In this document: positions 55,400-64,000 of the stretch, piece after piece
Layout: the number at the start of each line of letters is the position of its first letter
Numbering within the stretch: the stretch's first letter is position 1
From: Desulfofundulus australicus DSM 11792
GTDB lineage: Bacteria; Bacillota; Desulfotomaculia; Desulfotomaculales; Desulfovirgulaceae
Direction of reading: 5' to 3'
Length of the DNA stretch: 64,000 nt
NCBI RefSeq assembly: GCF_900129285.1
Contig: NZ_FQUW01000007.1
Coordinates: forward strand, 1 to 64,000
Program-made: the position numbers and the translations under genes
The notes under the pieces: model-generated
Told to the model about the DNA's origin: nothing
The model's database searches: none
What the model saw: only the letters and a program-made list of their open reading frames with translations

Positions 55400-56188
55400 T
55401 CAGCTTATTATAAACATCCCTACATAGTAGTATACCAGTGGAGCAGTGAAGAGCATACTGTCAAAACGATCGAGGATGCCACCGTGACCGGGAATTATAT
55501 CCCCCGCATCCTTAACTCCTGCCTGCCGCTTAAAGGCCGATTCAACCAGATCCCCCAGTATAGCCGCCACCCCCAGCAACAAACCCAGAAGAAGCAAGAG
55601 ACCACGGGGAAGAAAAGGATAAATGATGATAAAAGCTACTGCTGCCAGTATACTGCCAACAATGCTCCCCAAAGCCCCCTCCACGGTTTTACCAGGGCTC
55701 AATGCCGGGGCCAGCTGACGGCGGCCCCAGCTTTTCCCGGCAAAATAAGCTACGGTATCGCTGGACCAGGTGCCCACCAGGGTAAAGGTCAACCATACCC
55801 AACCGTCAGGCAACAAGCGGAGCAAATAAATATAAACGAATAACCCGGTATAAAGTATTGCCAGCAGGGTAACCGCACCTTCCACCGGGGAGAAAGCGGG
55901 ATATAAAAACACCATAAAGATAAGGATAATAAATAATACCAGCGCCACTGCTCCCGCCAGGCCGGCATCCCTGTAAAGATATGAACTACCCAGCAGGAAA
56001 AGGCTTCCTAAAATAGCCAGCCCGTGGGGAGGATACAAATTTATACGTTGAAACAGGGCAACTATTTCCACGGCAGCCAGTACCATTAATAACCCCGTAA
56101 AAACGAGGAGAAACAGGTTTCCATACCATACAGCAGCAATAAAGAGGGGGATACCTACCAGCGCACTCAAGATTCTGTGCCCGAGCAC
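55400..56188 (-). CDS. cdsA: Phosphatidate cytidylyltransferase
   Basis: 262 residues with about seven to eight membrane helices. The C-terminal signature is present: GTWSSDTVAYFAGKSWG, KTVEGALGS and GDLVESAFKRQAGVKDAGDIIPGHGGILDRFDS (read GDLVESAFKRQAGVKD and PGHGGILDRFDS). It makes CDP-diacylglycerol, the substrate for pgsA (6143). The GTG start has AGAGGTG and overlaps uppS by 22 nt. Confidence 0.95.
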   Translation of the reverse strand: MLGHRILSALVGIPLFIAAVWYGNLFLLVFTGLLMVLAAVEIVALFQRINLYPPHGLAILGSLFLLGSSYLYRDAGLAGAVALVLFIILIFMVFLYPAFSPVEGAVTLLAILYTGLFVYIYLLRLLPDGWVWLTFTLVGTWSSDTVAYFAGKSWGRRQLAPALSPGKTVEGALGSIVGSILAAVAFIIIYPFLPRGLLLLLGLLLGVAAILGDLVESAFKRQAGVKDAGDIIPGHGGILDRFDSMLFTAPLVYYYVGMFIIS

Positions 56189-56988
56189 TTTTGTTCACCT
56201 CTAACCAGGCCGCCGAAACGCCTTTCCCGCCGTTGAAAATCCACCAGGGCCTGTAAAAGGTGGACCCGCCTGAAATCTGGCCACATTACACTGGTCATCC
56301 AAAACTCGGTGTAAGAAAGCTGCCAGAGTAAAAAATTACTGATCCTGTAATCACCGGAAGGACGGATTAACAGGTCGGGATCCGGCTGCCCGGCTGTATA
56401 GAGGTGACCGGAAATGGTTGATTCGTCAACCTGGTCCGGAGTTATTCTTCCAGCCAGCGCTTCTTTAACAATGGATCGCACGGCATCTACCAGTTCAACC
56501 CGTCCACCATAGTTCAAGGCCAGATTGAGGGTCATTCTCCGGTTATTCCTGGTGCGGTGGGTGGCCATCTTTAGAGCTTCCTGCGCACTTAAGGGTAGCT
56601 CTTCAATGCGTCCAATGGGGTGAAGACGAATGTCGTTGGCACAGAGTTCATCTATTTCTTTATGCAGGTATTCTACAAGCAAATCCATTAATACATCCAC
56701 TTCATCCCTGGGTCGTTTCCAGTTTTCCGTTGAAAAAGCATAAACGGTAAGATAGCCAATGCCCAGTTCGGCACAGGTGCGTACCGTATCCCGCAAAGAC
56801 TCCACTCCAGCACGGTGCCCGTAAGTTCTGGGCAATCCCCTTCTCTGCGCCCAGCGTCCATTTCCATCCATAATAATAGCCACATGACGGGGCAGGCGAC
56901 TTAAATCCAGCTGCGCCAGAAGTCTTTCTTCTTCTAAATTTTTATTTCCACCGCGTTGCCAAATACGCACCAGGTTCTTCAGCAGCAA
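56167..56988 (-). CDS. uppS: Isoprenyl transferase (undecaprenyl diphosphate synthase)
   Basis: 273 residues. Motifs of cis-prenyltransferases: HVAIIMDGNGRWAQRRG with the catalytic Asp, YGHRAGVESLRD, YAFSTENWKRP, and C-terminal PDPDLLIRPSGDYRISNFLLW (read DLLIRPSGDYRISNFLLW). It builds the C55 lipid carrier from isopentenyl units. The carrier is recycled by uppP (21424). It overlaps cdsA by 22 nt. Confidence 0.95.
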   Translation of the reverse strand: MLLKNLVRIWQRGGNKNLEEERLLAQLDLSRLPRHVAIIMDGNGRWAQRRGLPRTYGHRAGVESLRDTVRTCAELGIGYLTVYAFSTENWKRPRDEVDVLMDLLVEYLHKEIDELCANDIRLHPIGRIEELPLSAQEALKMATHRTRNNRRMTLNLALNYGGRVELVDAVRSIVKEALAGRITPDQVDESTISGHLYTAGQPDPDLLIRPSGDYRISNFLLWQLSYTEFWMTSVMWPDFRRVHLLQALVDFQRRERRFGGLVRGEQKCSGTES

Positions 56989-57053
56989 ATGGCCCTCCCC
57001 CTCTTCAAACAGATAAAGAAAGGCATTACCATAAATTATATGTAATATTCTTA

Positions 57054-57083
57054 TTAAAACAACCCCCTCCGGAAGAGGGGGTT
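57054..57083 (-). terminator. Terminator after the ferredoxin
   Basis: AACCCCCTC (57061-57069) and GAGGGGGTT (57075-57083) are a perfect 9-bp stem with a 5-base loop, 8 bp past the ferredoxin stop. The minus strand continues GTTTTAATAAG. It closes the rpsB-to-ferredoxin unit before uppS. Confidence 0.82.
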
Positions 57084-57090
57084 AACTTAA

Positions 57091-57258
57091 TTACTCTTCA
57101 ATAATGGCTCCGGTAGGACAGGCCTCAATACAGGTACCACAGCTCTCGCATTTGTCGGGGTCGATCCTGTAAATATCACCTTCAATGATGGCTTCGTTCG
57201 GGCAGGATTCAAGGCAGGTTCCGCAAGCCTGGCAGTCCTCGGTTATACGATAGGCCAA
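57091..57258 (-). CDS. 2[4Fe-4S] ferredoxin
   Basis: 55 residues, too short for many gene callers. It begins with a TTG at 57258 that has AAGGAGGTG 6 nt upstream. Two cluster motifs are complete: CQACGTCLESCP and CESCGTCIEACP, each C-x2-C-x2-C-x3-C, so it is a clostridial-type electron carrier. It is the possible donor to or acceptor from ETF- and Hdr-type enzymes, though its physical partner is unknown. It follows the PASTA-like gene by 3 bp and ends in a terminator. Confidence 0.93.
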   Translation of the reverse strand: MAYRITEDCQACGTCLESCPNEAIIEGDIYRIDPDKCESCGTCIEACPTGAIIEE

Positions 57259-57261
57259 TGA

Positions 57262-57477
57262 TCACACCTCCTTCCCCGTTTTTTCCCGCGCCACAGTCAA
57301 CACACCTTTACCGGGCGCAGTTACTGTAAAGCGTACAACCCTTTCCGTTCCCCCGGAAATCCCCCGGGGAGGAGCTGTCGTTTGCACCTCAACCTGCCAT
57401 CCCATCTGGTTACATATGGCTAAAGCTTCTTCCAGTTTAAGAGCCAGCACATCCGGAATTTGCTCTTCCCTGGGCAT
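57262..57477 (-). CDS. Small PASTA-like protein
   Basis: 71 residues. The segment IPDVLALKLEEALAICNQMGWQVEV has the shape of a PASTA domain (V-P-D-V-x-G-x3-x2-A-x5-G), and the remaining part (RVVRFTVTAPGKGVLTVARE) would supply the last strand. There is no signal peptide or membrane segment, so it should be cytosolic, unlike most PASTA proteins, which bind wall precursors outside. It lies 4 bp past frr and 3 bp before the ferredoxin. The resemblance is by eye and moderate. Confidence 0.7.
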   Translation of the reverse strand: MPREEQIPDVLALKLEEALAICNQMGWQVEVQTTAPPRGISGGTERVVRFTVTAPGKGVLTVAREKTGKEV

Positions 57478-57481
57478 GACT

Positions 57482-58835
<1,354 letters not shown>

Positions 58836-58845
58836 TTATCCTATA

Positions 58846-59499
58846 TCAACTCCTGGCCATAGCCGCAACCTGTTCTGCAAAATCGTCCTGCCGTTTGGCC
58901 AGCCCTTCACCCAGCTCATAACGGGTAAAACGGCGAATAACAATATTCTCACCAATTTTAGCAATTTTCTCATTCAACAAATCCTGCACTGTAATATCGG
59001 GATTTTTAATAAAAGGCTGTTCCAGCAAGCATACCTCTTTAAAGAATTTTTCCAGCCGTCCCTGTACTATTTTATCGATTATTTTTTCCGGCTTTCCTTC
59101 ATTGGCCGCCTGGGCCTTTAAGATTTCTTTTTCCCGGGCAATTACGTGTTCAGGTACATCTTCGCGCCTTACATATTCAGGCCGGGCTGCAGCCACCTGC
59201 AGGGCAATATCACGTACAAAAAGTCTAAATTCATCAGTCTTGGCCACGAAGTCGGTTTCACAGTTCACTTCAACTAAAACTCCAATACGTCCTCCTCCGT
59301 GAATGTAAGCATCCACCACGCCCTCGGCAGCAATACGGCCGGCTTTTTTGGCCGCTGCAGCCAGACCTTTCTCGCGCAACAGGTCTACTGCTTTTTCCAG
59401 ATCTCCATTGGCTTCCATAAGGGCCTTCTTACAATCCATCATGCCCGCACCTGTGCGCTCTCTTAATTCTTTGACCATGGCCGCTGTGATTTCAGCCAT
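58846..59499 (-). CDS. tsf: Elongation factor Ts
   Basis: 217 residues, the short form common in this group. The EF-Tu-binding motif [21 protein letters not shown] is at the N-terminus (read [13 protein letters not shown]), followed by [14 protein letters not shown]. It exchanges GDP on EF-Tu. An attenuator-like structure lies between rpsB and this gene. Confidence 0.96.
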   Translation of the reverse strand: MAEITAAMVKELRERTGAGMMDCKKALMEANGDLEKAVDLLREKGLAAAAKKAGRIAAEGVVDAYIHGGGRIGVLVEVNCETDFVAKTDEFRLFVRDIALQVAAARPEYVRREDVPEHVIAREKEILKAQAANEGKPEKIIDKIVQGRLEKFFKEVCLLEQPFIKNPDITVQDLLNEKIAKIGENIVIRRFTRYELGEGLAKRQDDFAEQVAAMARS

Positions 59500-59581
59500 T
59501 GATTACCCCCCCTTTAATTATGCCAGGTTTTTCCTTCGTTATTATATCCATTAAAAAAGCAGATCAAACAAGAGGCCTCAG

Positions 59582-59619
59582 AAAAAAGCAGGGGTTCCCC
59601 AAAAGCAGTGATCTCCTGC
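59582..59619 (-). promoter_or_regulatory. Possible attenuator between rpsB and tsf
   Basis: GCAGG (59588-59592) and CCTGC (59615-59619) can pair around a 22-base interior that itself includes GGGG/CCCC. On the minus strand the stem is followed by six T (59582-59587). It could lower tsf transcription relative to rpsB. The stem is short and the call is tentative. Confidence 0.35.
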
Positions 59620-59643
59620 GGGGGCCCCCACCAAAATCCACCC

Positions 59644-60351
59644 TTATTGCGCTGCTGCCTCAACCTGTTCCCCCTGCCGCCCCTCCAGGACAGCATCGGC
59701 AATTTTACTGGTAAGCAGGCGAACTGCCCTGATGGCATCGTCATTACCCGGGATCACATAATCAATTTCGTCAGGATCACAGTTAGTATCCACAATGGCT
59801 ACAATGGGTATTTTCAGCTTCCGGGCTTCAGCCACTGCAATGCGCTCTTTACGGGGGTCAATGATAAAAACAGCATCGGGTAATTTGCGCATATTTTTAA
59901 TGCCGCCGAGAAACTTCTGCAATCTCTCTTTTTCATGCATGAGCTCGGCTACTTCCTTTTTCGGCAGCACGGCCAGCGTCCCGTCAGCTTCCATACGCTC
60001 CAGCTCATGCAGGCGCTCGATGCGCCGGCGGATGGTCTGGAAATTGGTCAGCATCCCACCCAGCCAGCGCTGGTTAACGTAAAACATGCCGCAGCGCTCA
60101 GCTTCCTCTTTTACCGATTCCTGCGCCTGCTTTTTGGTGCCTACGAAGAGAATTGTTCCCCCTTCGGCGGCCAGATTGCGTACAAAATTATAGGCCTCTT
60201 CTATTTTGCGCACAGTTTTTTGCAAATCAATAATGTAAATCCCGTTCCGGTCCGTAAAAATGTACGGAGCCATTTTGGGATTCCACCGACGGGTCTGGTG
60301 TCCAAAATGAACTCCCGCCTCCAGAAGCTGTTTCATGGAAATGATAGCCAC
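59644..60351 (-). CDS. rpsB: Ribosomal protein S2
   Basis: 235 residues from a GTG at 60351 with GGAGG 7 nt upstream (the reading [17 protein letters not shown] agrees with the family). Motifs [30 protein letters not shown] and [25 protein letters not shown] (read in part) are diagnostic. S2 joins the 30S subunit late and helps bind S1. A promoter and a structured leader are placed upstream and probably control the gene. Confidence 0.97.
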   Translation of the reverse strand: MAIISMKQLLEAGVHFGHQTRRWNPKMAPYIFTDRNGIYIIDLQKTVRKIEEAYNFVRNLAAEGGTILFVGTKKQAQESVKEEAERCGMFYVNQRWLGGMLTNFQTIRRRIERLHELERMEADGTLAVLPKKEVAELMHEKERLQKFLGGIKNMRKLPDAVFIIDPRKERIAVAEARKLKIPIVAIVDTNCDPDEIDYVIPGNDDAIRAVRLLTSKIADAVLEGRQGEQVEAAAQ

Positions 60352-60385
60352 CCTCACACCTCCTCCCCTGCTGGTTTTATTCCTC

Positions 60386-60443
60386 CGCCGCCATCATTCT
60401 TCTACACAGCCCTTTCGGGCACCCCTGTAGAAGTCTGGCGGCG
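60386..60443 (-). ncRNA. Structured leader RNA of rpsB (S2 leader type)
   Basis: Three nested helices can be drawn between the promoter and rpsB: an outer 7-bp stem 60386-60392 with 60437-60443 (CGCCGCC/GGCGGCG), an 8-bp stem 60399-60406 with 60426-60433 (CTTCTACA/TGTAGAAG), and a tip 60409-60412 with 60417-60420 (GCCC/GGGC). Firmicutes rpsB mRNAs are known to carry S2-binding leaders that mimic the rRNA site; this fold is placed where such a leader is expected. Agreement with the Rfam model was not tested. Confidence 0.65.
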
Positions 60444-60465
60444 TGTGTAATTCACACCAGGATGT

Positions 60466-60494
60466 ATTCTAACATAAACCGACCGCCCATGCAA
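60466..60494 (-). promoter_or_regulatory. rpsB operon promoter
   Basis: On the minus strand TTGCAT (60489-60494) and TAGAAT (60466-60471) stand exactly 17 nt apart, four and five matches to the sigma-A consensus. Transcription would start near 60459, just before the structured leader. Confidence 0.75.
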
Positions 60495-60518
60495 GATTGA
60501 GTGCGCAAGTAGCGGATA

Positions 60519-61553
60519 CTAAGGAAGAGTGGCGTAAGCTTCGTCATCAAAGTATAATTCACGCCCGGCCGGGACATTTTCCTGTTCGGGTATATCAGGC
60601 CTGGCTATTGCTTCCAGGCGGAAAAAGTTAGAAGTATACCAGTTGATGTCCGGTACCGGTAAGGGACCGAAGGATTTTTGAACCAGCGGGTAGTTTTTAT
60701 TGATAAAGCCTTCCCTTTCCAGTTCGTATTCCTGGAAATCGTGGATGATATCGGTAATCACAAAATTCATACTTAATATCAATCTTTGTATAGCATGCCA
60801 CTTATCTCTGGAAGCCTCCAGGTGAGTTAACCCAAAATAACCGGCACTACCCCTGCCGCGCAGGGAGAGAGCACAGCGGGAAAGAAACAGCCGGATTCCC
60901 GGCAGGGTTTCCACCGGGTCGATTAAAAATGTATCAAACTGTCCCTCGAGTTCCCGGGGGAGTGGATCGCGCACATCATACCTGTAAACGGAAAGATTGG
61001 TCCAGCCCTTTTCTCTGGCCTGTAAAGCTATGAATTCAACCAGTCGTTCATCAATCTCCAGAACAGTGATCCGCCTGGCCATACCGGTAAGCGCAATAGC
61101 AATGCTGGTTAAATCATCATCTCCTATAAGCAAAATATCCTGATTTTCCAGATCGCCCCGCTGATACATAACAGCTACCCGGGCTACGGTGCTCACGGGA
61201 TCCACATAGCCCTGGTCAAATTCAGCCCGGGCCGGCGGCCTCTGCCGGACTATCTTCTCAAATTCTTTAAGTATGCGGGAAAAGCTGCCCTGCAGGGTGA
61301 CAGTTTTTCCGGCACATACAGGGCAGGTCAGCGGTTGCAAAGGCGACAGACCCTGGTTGTGACCCTCCATTTCTCCTTCCGGGGTGAGATGAATATACCC
61401 GTTATGATATTTGATCAGGCCCCGGCGAAACATATCTTTGATTTCCTGCGTAAAACTGGCCAGGTGTCCATCCTGTTCCCTGATGAGTCTCCAGTATGAG
61501 CTGGGCCCGGCCATTAGAGCTCGAATGATCTGTTTCTGTGTCCTGTTCAACAT
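60519..61553 (-). CDS. bpsA: Branched-chain polyamine synthase BpsA
   Basis: 344 residues. An N-terminal winged-helix part (to about residue 70) is followed by a CPVC pair and an aminopropyltransferase-like domain (DUF43/BpsA_C): LLIGDDDLTSIAIALTG, VLEIDERLVEFI and FDTFLIDPVETLPGIRLFL (read in part). The Thermococcus enzyme adds aminopropyl groups from decarboxylated S-adenosylmethionine to spermidine, forming N4-bis(aminopropyl)spermidine, which stabilises nucleic acids at high temperature. It is the clearest hint in the window to a thermophile. It has its own promoter (61591-61599) and a GGAGGTG site. Confidence 0.9.
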   Translation of the reverse strand: MLNRTQKQIIRALMAGPSSYWRLIREQDGHLASFTQEIKDMFRRGLIKYHNGYIHLTPEGEMEGHNQGLSPLQPLTCPVCAGKTVTLQGSFSRILKEFEKIVRQRPPARAEFDQGYVDPVSTVARVAVMYQRGDLENQDILLIGDDDLTSIAIALTGMARRITVLEIDERLVEFIALQAREKGWTNLSVYRYDVRDPLPRELEGQFDTFLIDPVETLPGIRLFLSRCALSLRGRGSAGYFGLTHLEASRDKWHAIQRLILSMNFVITDIIHDFQEYELEREGFINKNYPLVQKSFGPLPVPDINWYTSNFFRLEAIARPDIPEQENVPAGRELYFDDEAYATLP

Positions 61554-61590
61554 CCCACCTCCGTTTACTTAATTAAGATGGCCATATTCT

Positions 61591-61599
61591 TTTATACCA
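61591..61599 (-). promoter_or_regulatory. Extended -10 promoter of bpsA
   Basis: The minus strand reads TGGTATAAA, an extended -10 with TATAAA (61591-61596), 38 bp before the bpsA ATG. No consensus -35 was found. It lies in the 168-bp divergent region (61554-61721) to the kinase. Confidence 0.45.
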
Positions 61600-61721
61600 T
61601 AGGACGATGAAAAATAAAATCTCGATTATTATCAGGAAATGTCTGACACCAAAGGCAGGAAAATGTTAATATGCGTTGAAAAATTAGTTCTTTGAAAGGT
61701 TGAGCAAAGGGTGAAAACAGG

Positions 61722-63392
61722 TTGTTTGCTCGCATCTGGTTACCGGTCCTGAAAACAATTCCTTTAATTGGTTTATCTTATCTGATCTATTCTTTAATTT
61801 CTTCCTTATCCAGACATGATTTACTTGACATTTCCAGGAATTTTATCACTCCCCTGGGTTACTTCATATTAATCCTGGGAACGATAGTTCTTATTTTTAC
61901 CAGATACAAACGCCGCCAACTGCACCGGTTTCAACTCCCCGCTATTGCCGGCCGTGCCAGATCCCGGGCACGCCAGAAAATTTATAACGTACTTGATACC
62001 ACGCCCCTGGCAATAATGATTGTAGACGGTAAGTTAAATGTAAGCTACGTCAACGATGCGTGGCAAAATATGACAGGATATACTGCTGAAGAAGTGGTGG
62101 GAAAAAAATTAACGGAATTATTTAAAACCCTTTTGAAAGAAAATAATACCGGCCTTCATAACTTAAAAGATAACCTGTCCCTCCCCCTTTACCGGGAAGT
62201 TGAAATTATCGGCAAAAACGGTGCCGCAATCCACGCAGTCCTGGAAGCAAAATCCCTCATACCCGGAAACATCAGAGAAGGCATAGTTATTTATCTCCAG
62301 GATATTAAGGTCCGGGTTAATTATGAGCAACTAAAACTCATTTTTGATACCATCCTGCACCAAATGGTGGGTGGAGTAATTGTTGTTGACTCCACCGGGA
62401 AAATACAAATCGCCAACCAGGAAATAAAACGGCTCACAGGACAGGAACAAGAAGATCTAACGGGTAAATTTATTTGGGATATTTTCCCGGATATGGACAA
62501 AAATAAACTGGTAACCATGGTGGCCCTGCAAAAAGGGCAAGCAGTAGGCCCCCTGGAATTATGCTATAAAATTAACAACAAAAACTTCCATCTGCTGATC
62601 CGTTCCGATGTCCTCCGGGACAGACATGGTCGGATAAGCGGCGCTGTTACCGTTATCCAGGATGTCACAGAAATTCATCGTCAGCAGGAATTGCAAAACA
62701 ACCAGGAAAAGCTGGCTGTGGTTGGCCAGATGGCTGCCGGCATGGCCCATGAACTGCGCAACCCACTTACATCCATTAAAGGATTTGCCCAGATTCTCAG
62801 TGAACGGGTGAAAGACGCCAAAAACAAAGAGTTCCTGGACGTAATTATCCAGGAAGTGAATCGAACAAACGAAATTATCAGTGATTTTCTGGTACTGGCC
62901 CGCCCCCATCCTGCCCGCAGGGAGGAGGAGGTTAACCTGAATTTACTGATCCATGAGCTTTTACCCCTGGTTGAAAGCCAGTGTCTCCTGGCTCAGGTAA
63001 AGCTCATCCTGGATCTTGCCCCGGAACTACCATCCATCAAAGCACAACCGGACCAGATTAAACAGGTGCTGCTGAATTTAATCCACAATGCCCTGCAGGC
63101 CATGGAGAGGCAACCGGTGAGAAACTTGACCATTATTTCCCGCTGGTCAGCCGGTACCAGTGAAGTGCTGGTGGTTGTTAGGGATACAGGACTGGGCATG
63201 TCCGATGAGATTTTATCCCGGCTCAGCACACCATTTTTCACCACCAAGAACGCTGGAACCGGCATGGGATTAACCATCTCCTACCGCATTATAGAAAACC
63301 ATGGCGGTAGAATTGAGGTTAGCAGCCAGGAGGGGGCAGGCAGTGAATTCAGGATCTACCTGCCCGCACGAGATCCCGGGCAAATTCACTGA
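61722..63392 (+). CDS. PAS-domain sensor histidine kinase
   Basis: 556 residues from a TTG at 61722. Two membrane helices (about residues 11-27 and 42-60) with little between them are followed by two PAS domains (about 87-200 and 205-325). The HisKA phosphorylation site is H343 in MAAGMAHELRNPLTSIKGF. The ATPase has NLIHNALQAM, DTGLGM and GTGMGL. No receiver or regulator gene is near. Orphan kinases of this plan in Clostridia often phosphorylate Spo0A, an inference only. The end overlaps the minus-strand gene by 44 nt. It is one of two plus-strand units. Confidence 0.93.
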   Translation: MFARIWLPVLKTIPLIGLSYLIYSLISSLSRHDLLDISRNFITPLGYFILILGTIVLIFTRYKRRQLHRFQLPAIAGRARSRARQKIYNVLDTTPLAIMIVDGKLNVSYVNDAWQNMTGYTAEEVVGKKLTELFKTLLKENNTGLHNLKDNLSLPLYREVEIIGKNGAAIHAVLEAKSLIPGNIREGIVIYLQDIKVRVNYEQLKLIFDTILHQMVGGVIVVDSTGKIQIANQEIKRLTGQEQEDLTGKFIWDIFPDMDKNKLVTMVALQKGQAVGPLELCYKINNKNFHLLIRSDVLRDRHGRISGAVTVIQDVTEIHRQQELQNNQEKLAVVGQMAAGMAHELRNPLTSIKGFAQILSERVKDAKNKEFLDVIIQEVNRTNEIISDFLVLARPHPARREEEVNLNLLIHELLPLVESQCLLAQVKLILDLAPELPSIKAQPDQIKQVLLNLIHNALQAMERQPVRNLTIISRWSAGTSEVLVVVRDTGLGMSDEILSRLSTPFFTTKNAGTGMGLTISYRIIENHGGRIEVSSQEGAGSEFRIYLPARDPGQIH

Positions 63393-64000
63393 GCCAGGCC
63401 AGTGGATCCCCGCTTGCACCCAGGCTATGCCATTGTAAACGGGAGGGATCGTACCCTATCTCCTCAAATAACTTCCTGAAACGCTCCAGTTGCTTTTTAA
63501 CCCGGGCCGCCCCTCCTTTATGACGGCAACTGTCTTCATCACAGGTGATTACAGCCACTCCCCAGGCCCCTGCCTCCAGGGCTTTCAGCAACCACAGGGG
63601 GTCAAGAGCACCGGCAGTGGGCAGCGCTACCACGCGGGCCCGGCTCAATCCCGGGGTAGAATAGAGAGCTTCCAAATCCAGCCCCTGAAAATATGCTCGC
63701 TGGCAGACAAAAACTGCCAGTGGGGGATCAAGCTCAGGATTTACCTCTTCATTCCAGGACAAAGCCATCTCTTTCTCCGGTAGCCCTTTGATTACAATAG
63801 CCCCGGCCGGACAGGCTGCTGCACAGATACCACATCCCTGGCAAGCTTCAACCGGTATACTTGCCCTCCCTTCCACCAGTGGCACCCCGTAGGGGCAAAC
63901 CCGCTGGCAGGTCAGGCAGGCAGCACAACGTTCTTTAATCACCTCTGCCCCCAAACCACAACGCAGGCAGCGTTCTGCTTCCCGCAGGGCCTGGACCCGG
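63349..64000 (-). CDS. Fe-S oxidoreductase with MvhD-type domain (start outside the window)
   Basis: 217 codons are visible; the frame stays open to the window edge (codons ...EAERCLRCGLGAEVIK before the first internal start), so the gene begins to the right of 64000. The visible part has CLRCG, a C-x2-C-x2-C-x3-C cluster CAACLTCQRVCP, a second one CQGCGICAAACP, and then an MvhD/FrhD-like domain with the Cys of FVCQRAYF and of VITCDEDSCRHKGG. AEAERCLRCG-type ends normally follow an FAD/NAD(P) domain as in glutamate-synthase beta or HdrA-like proteins. A role in Hdr-type electron bifurcation is inferred. The C-terminus overlaps the kinase. Confidence 0.85.
   Translation of the reverse strand, partial: RVQALREAERCLRCGLGAEVIKERCAACLTCQRVCPYGVPLVEGRASIPVEACQGCGICAAACPAGAIVIKGLPEKEMALSWNEEVNPELDPPLAVFVCQRAYFQGLDLEALYSTPGLSRARVVALPTAGALDPLWLLKALEAGAWGVAVITCDEDSCRHKGGAARVKKQLERFRKLFEEIGYDPSRLQWHSLGASGDPLAWLSEFARDLVRAGRS

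Overview
The window looks like a chromosomal segment of an endospore-forming, anaerobic, probably thermophilic member of the Firmicutes, most like the Desulfotomaculum/Desulfofundulus/Pelotomaculum group (Peptococcia). The sequence-level reasons are: dipicolinate synthase genes (dpaA, dpaB) next to dapB/asd/dapG/dapA and sporulation-associated YlmC and YlxY homologues; a gene order that largely follows the Bacillus subtilis rpsB-to-spoIIIE region; a lactate oxidation island built on electron-transfer flavoprotein and LutABC-type proteins; an MvhD-type redox protein at the right edge; and a branched-polyamine synthase (BpsA), a family known from thermophiles. The species assignment is inference.

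Nearly everything is on the minus strand, so transcription mostly runs from high to low coordinates. Only azlCD (1579-2567) and a PAS histidine kinase (61722-63392) are on the plus strand. From right to left: an incomplete FAD/Fe-S/MvhD-type protein; the kinase; bpsA; a promoter and structured leader feeding rpsB-tsf-pyrH-frr, a small PASTA-like protein and a ferredoxin; uppS-cdsA-(AI-2E family protein)-dxr-rseP-ispG-proS (isoprenoid, lipid and envelope genes); a lipid-type glycosyltransferase and an MgtC family protein where B. subtilis has polC; rimP-nusA-ylxR-ylxQ-infB-rbfA-nrnA-truB-ribF (translation and RNA); two unknown small genes; rpsO-pnp-ylxY-dacF-like-M16 peptidase; ylmC; the lysine/dipicolinate block; RNase J; tepA-ylzJ; uppP plus a FadR-type regulator.

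From 12830 to 20429 lies a lactate island that separates ftsK/spoIIIE from tepA, which are close together in B. subtilis. It encodes EtfB, EtfA and a GlcD-type FAD dehydrogenase (the make-up of electron-confurcating lactate dehydrogenases), then a lactate permease gene that has lost about 150 internal codons and is out of frame, then LutC and a fused LutB-LutA protein. A FadR-family repressor gene sits just upstream, and a palindrome of the type such repressors bind lies exactly inside the promoter spacer of etfB; a one-mismatch copy lies upstream of the permease pseudogene.

From ftsK to the left edge the genes are mnmH (selenouridine tRNA modification, overlapping rodZ by 65 nt), rodZ, a Cys-motif small protein, rimO, pgsA, an unknown membrane protein, a compact FtsH-like protease, cinA, inserted azlCD, recA, and the first 64 codons of an ISLre2-family transposase whose ribosome binding site is partly enclosed in a long stem-loop. 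I found no tRNA, rRNA, CRISPR array or prophage. The less explained material is the broken permease, the LutB-LutA fusion, the operator pair, an 84-bp palindromic element that supplies the stop codon of ylxQ, a toxin-antitoxin-like pair of small genes between ribF and rpsO, and several small proteins I do not recognise.
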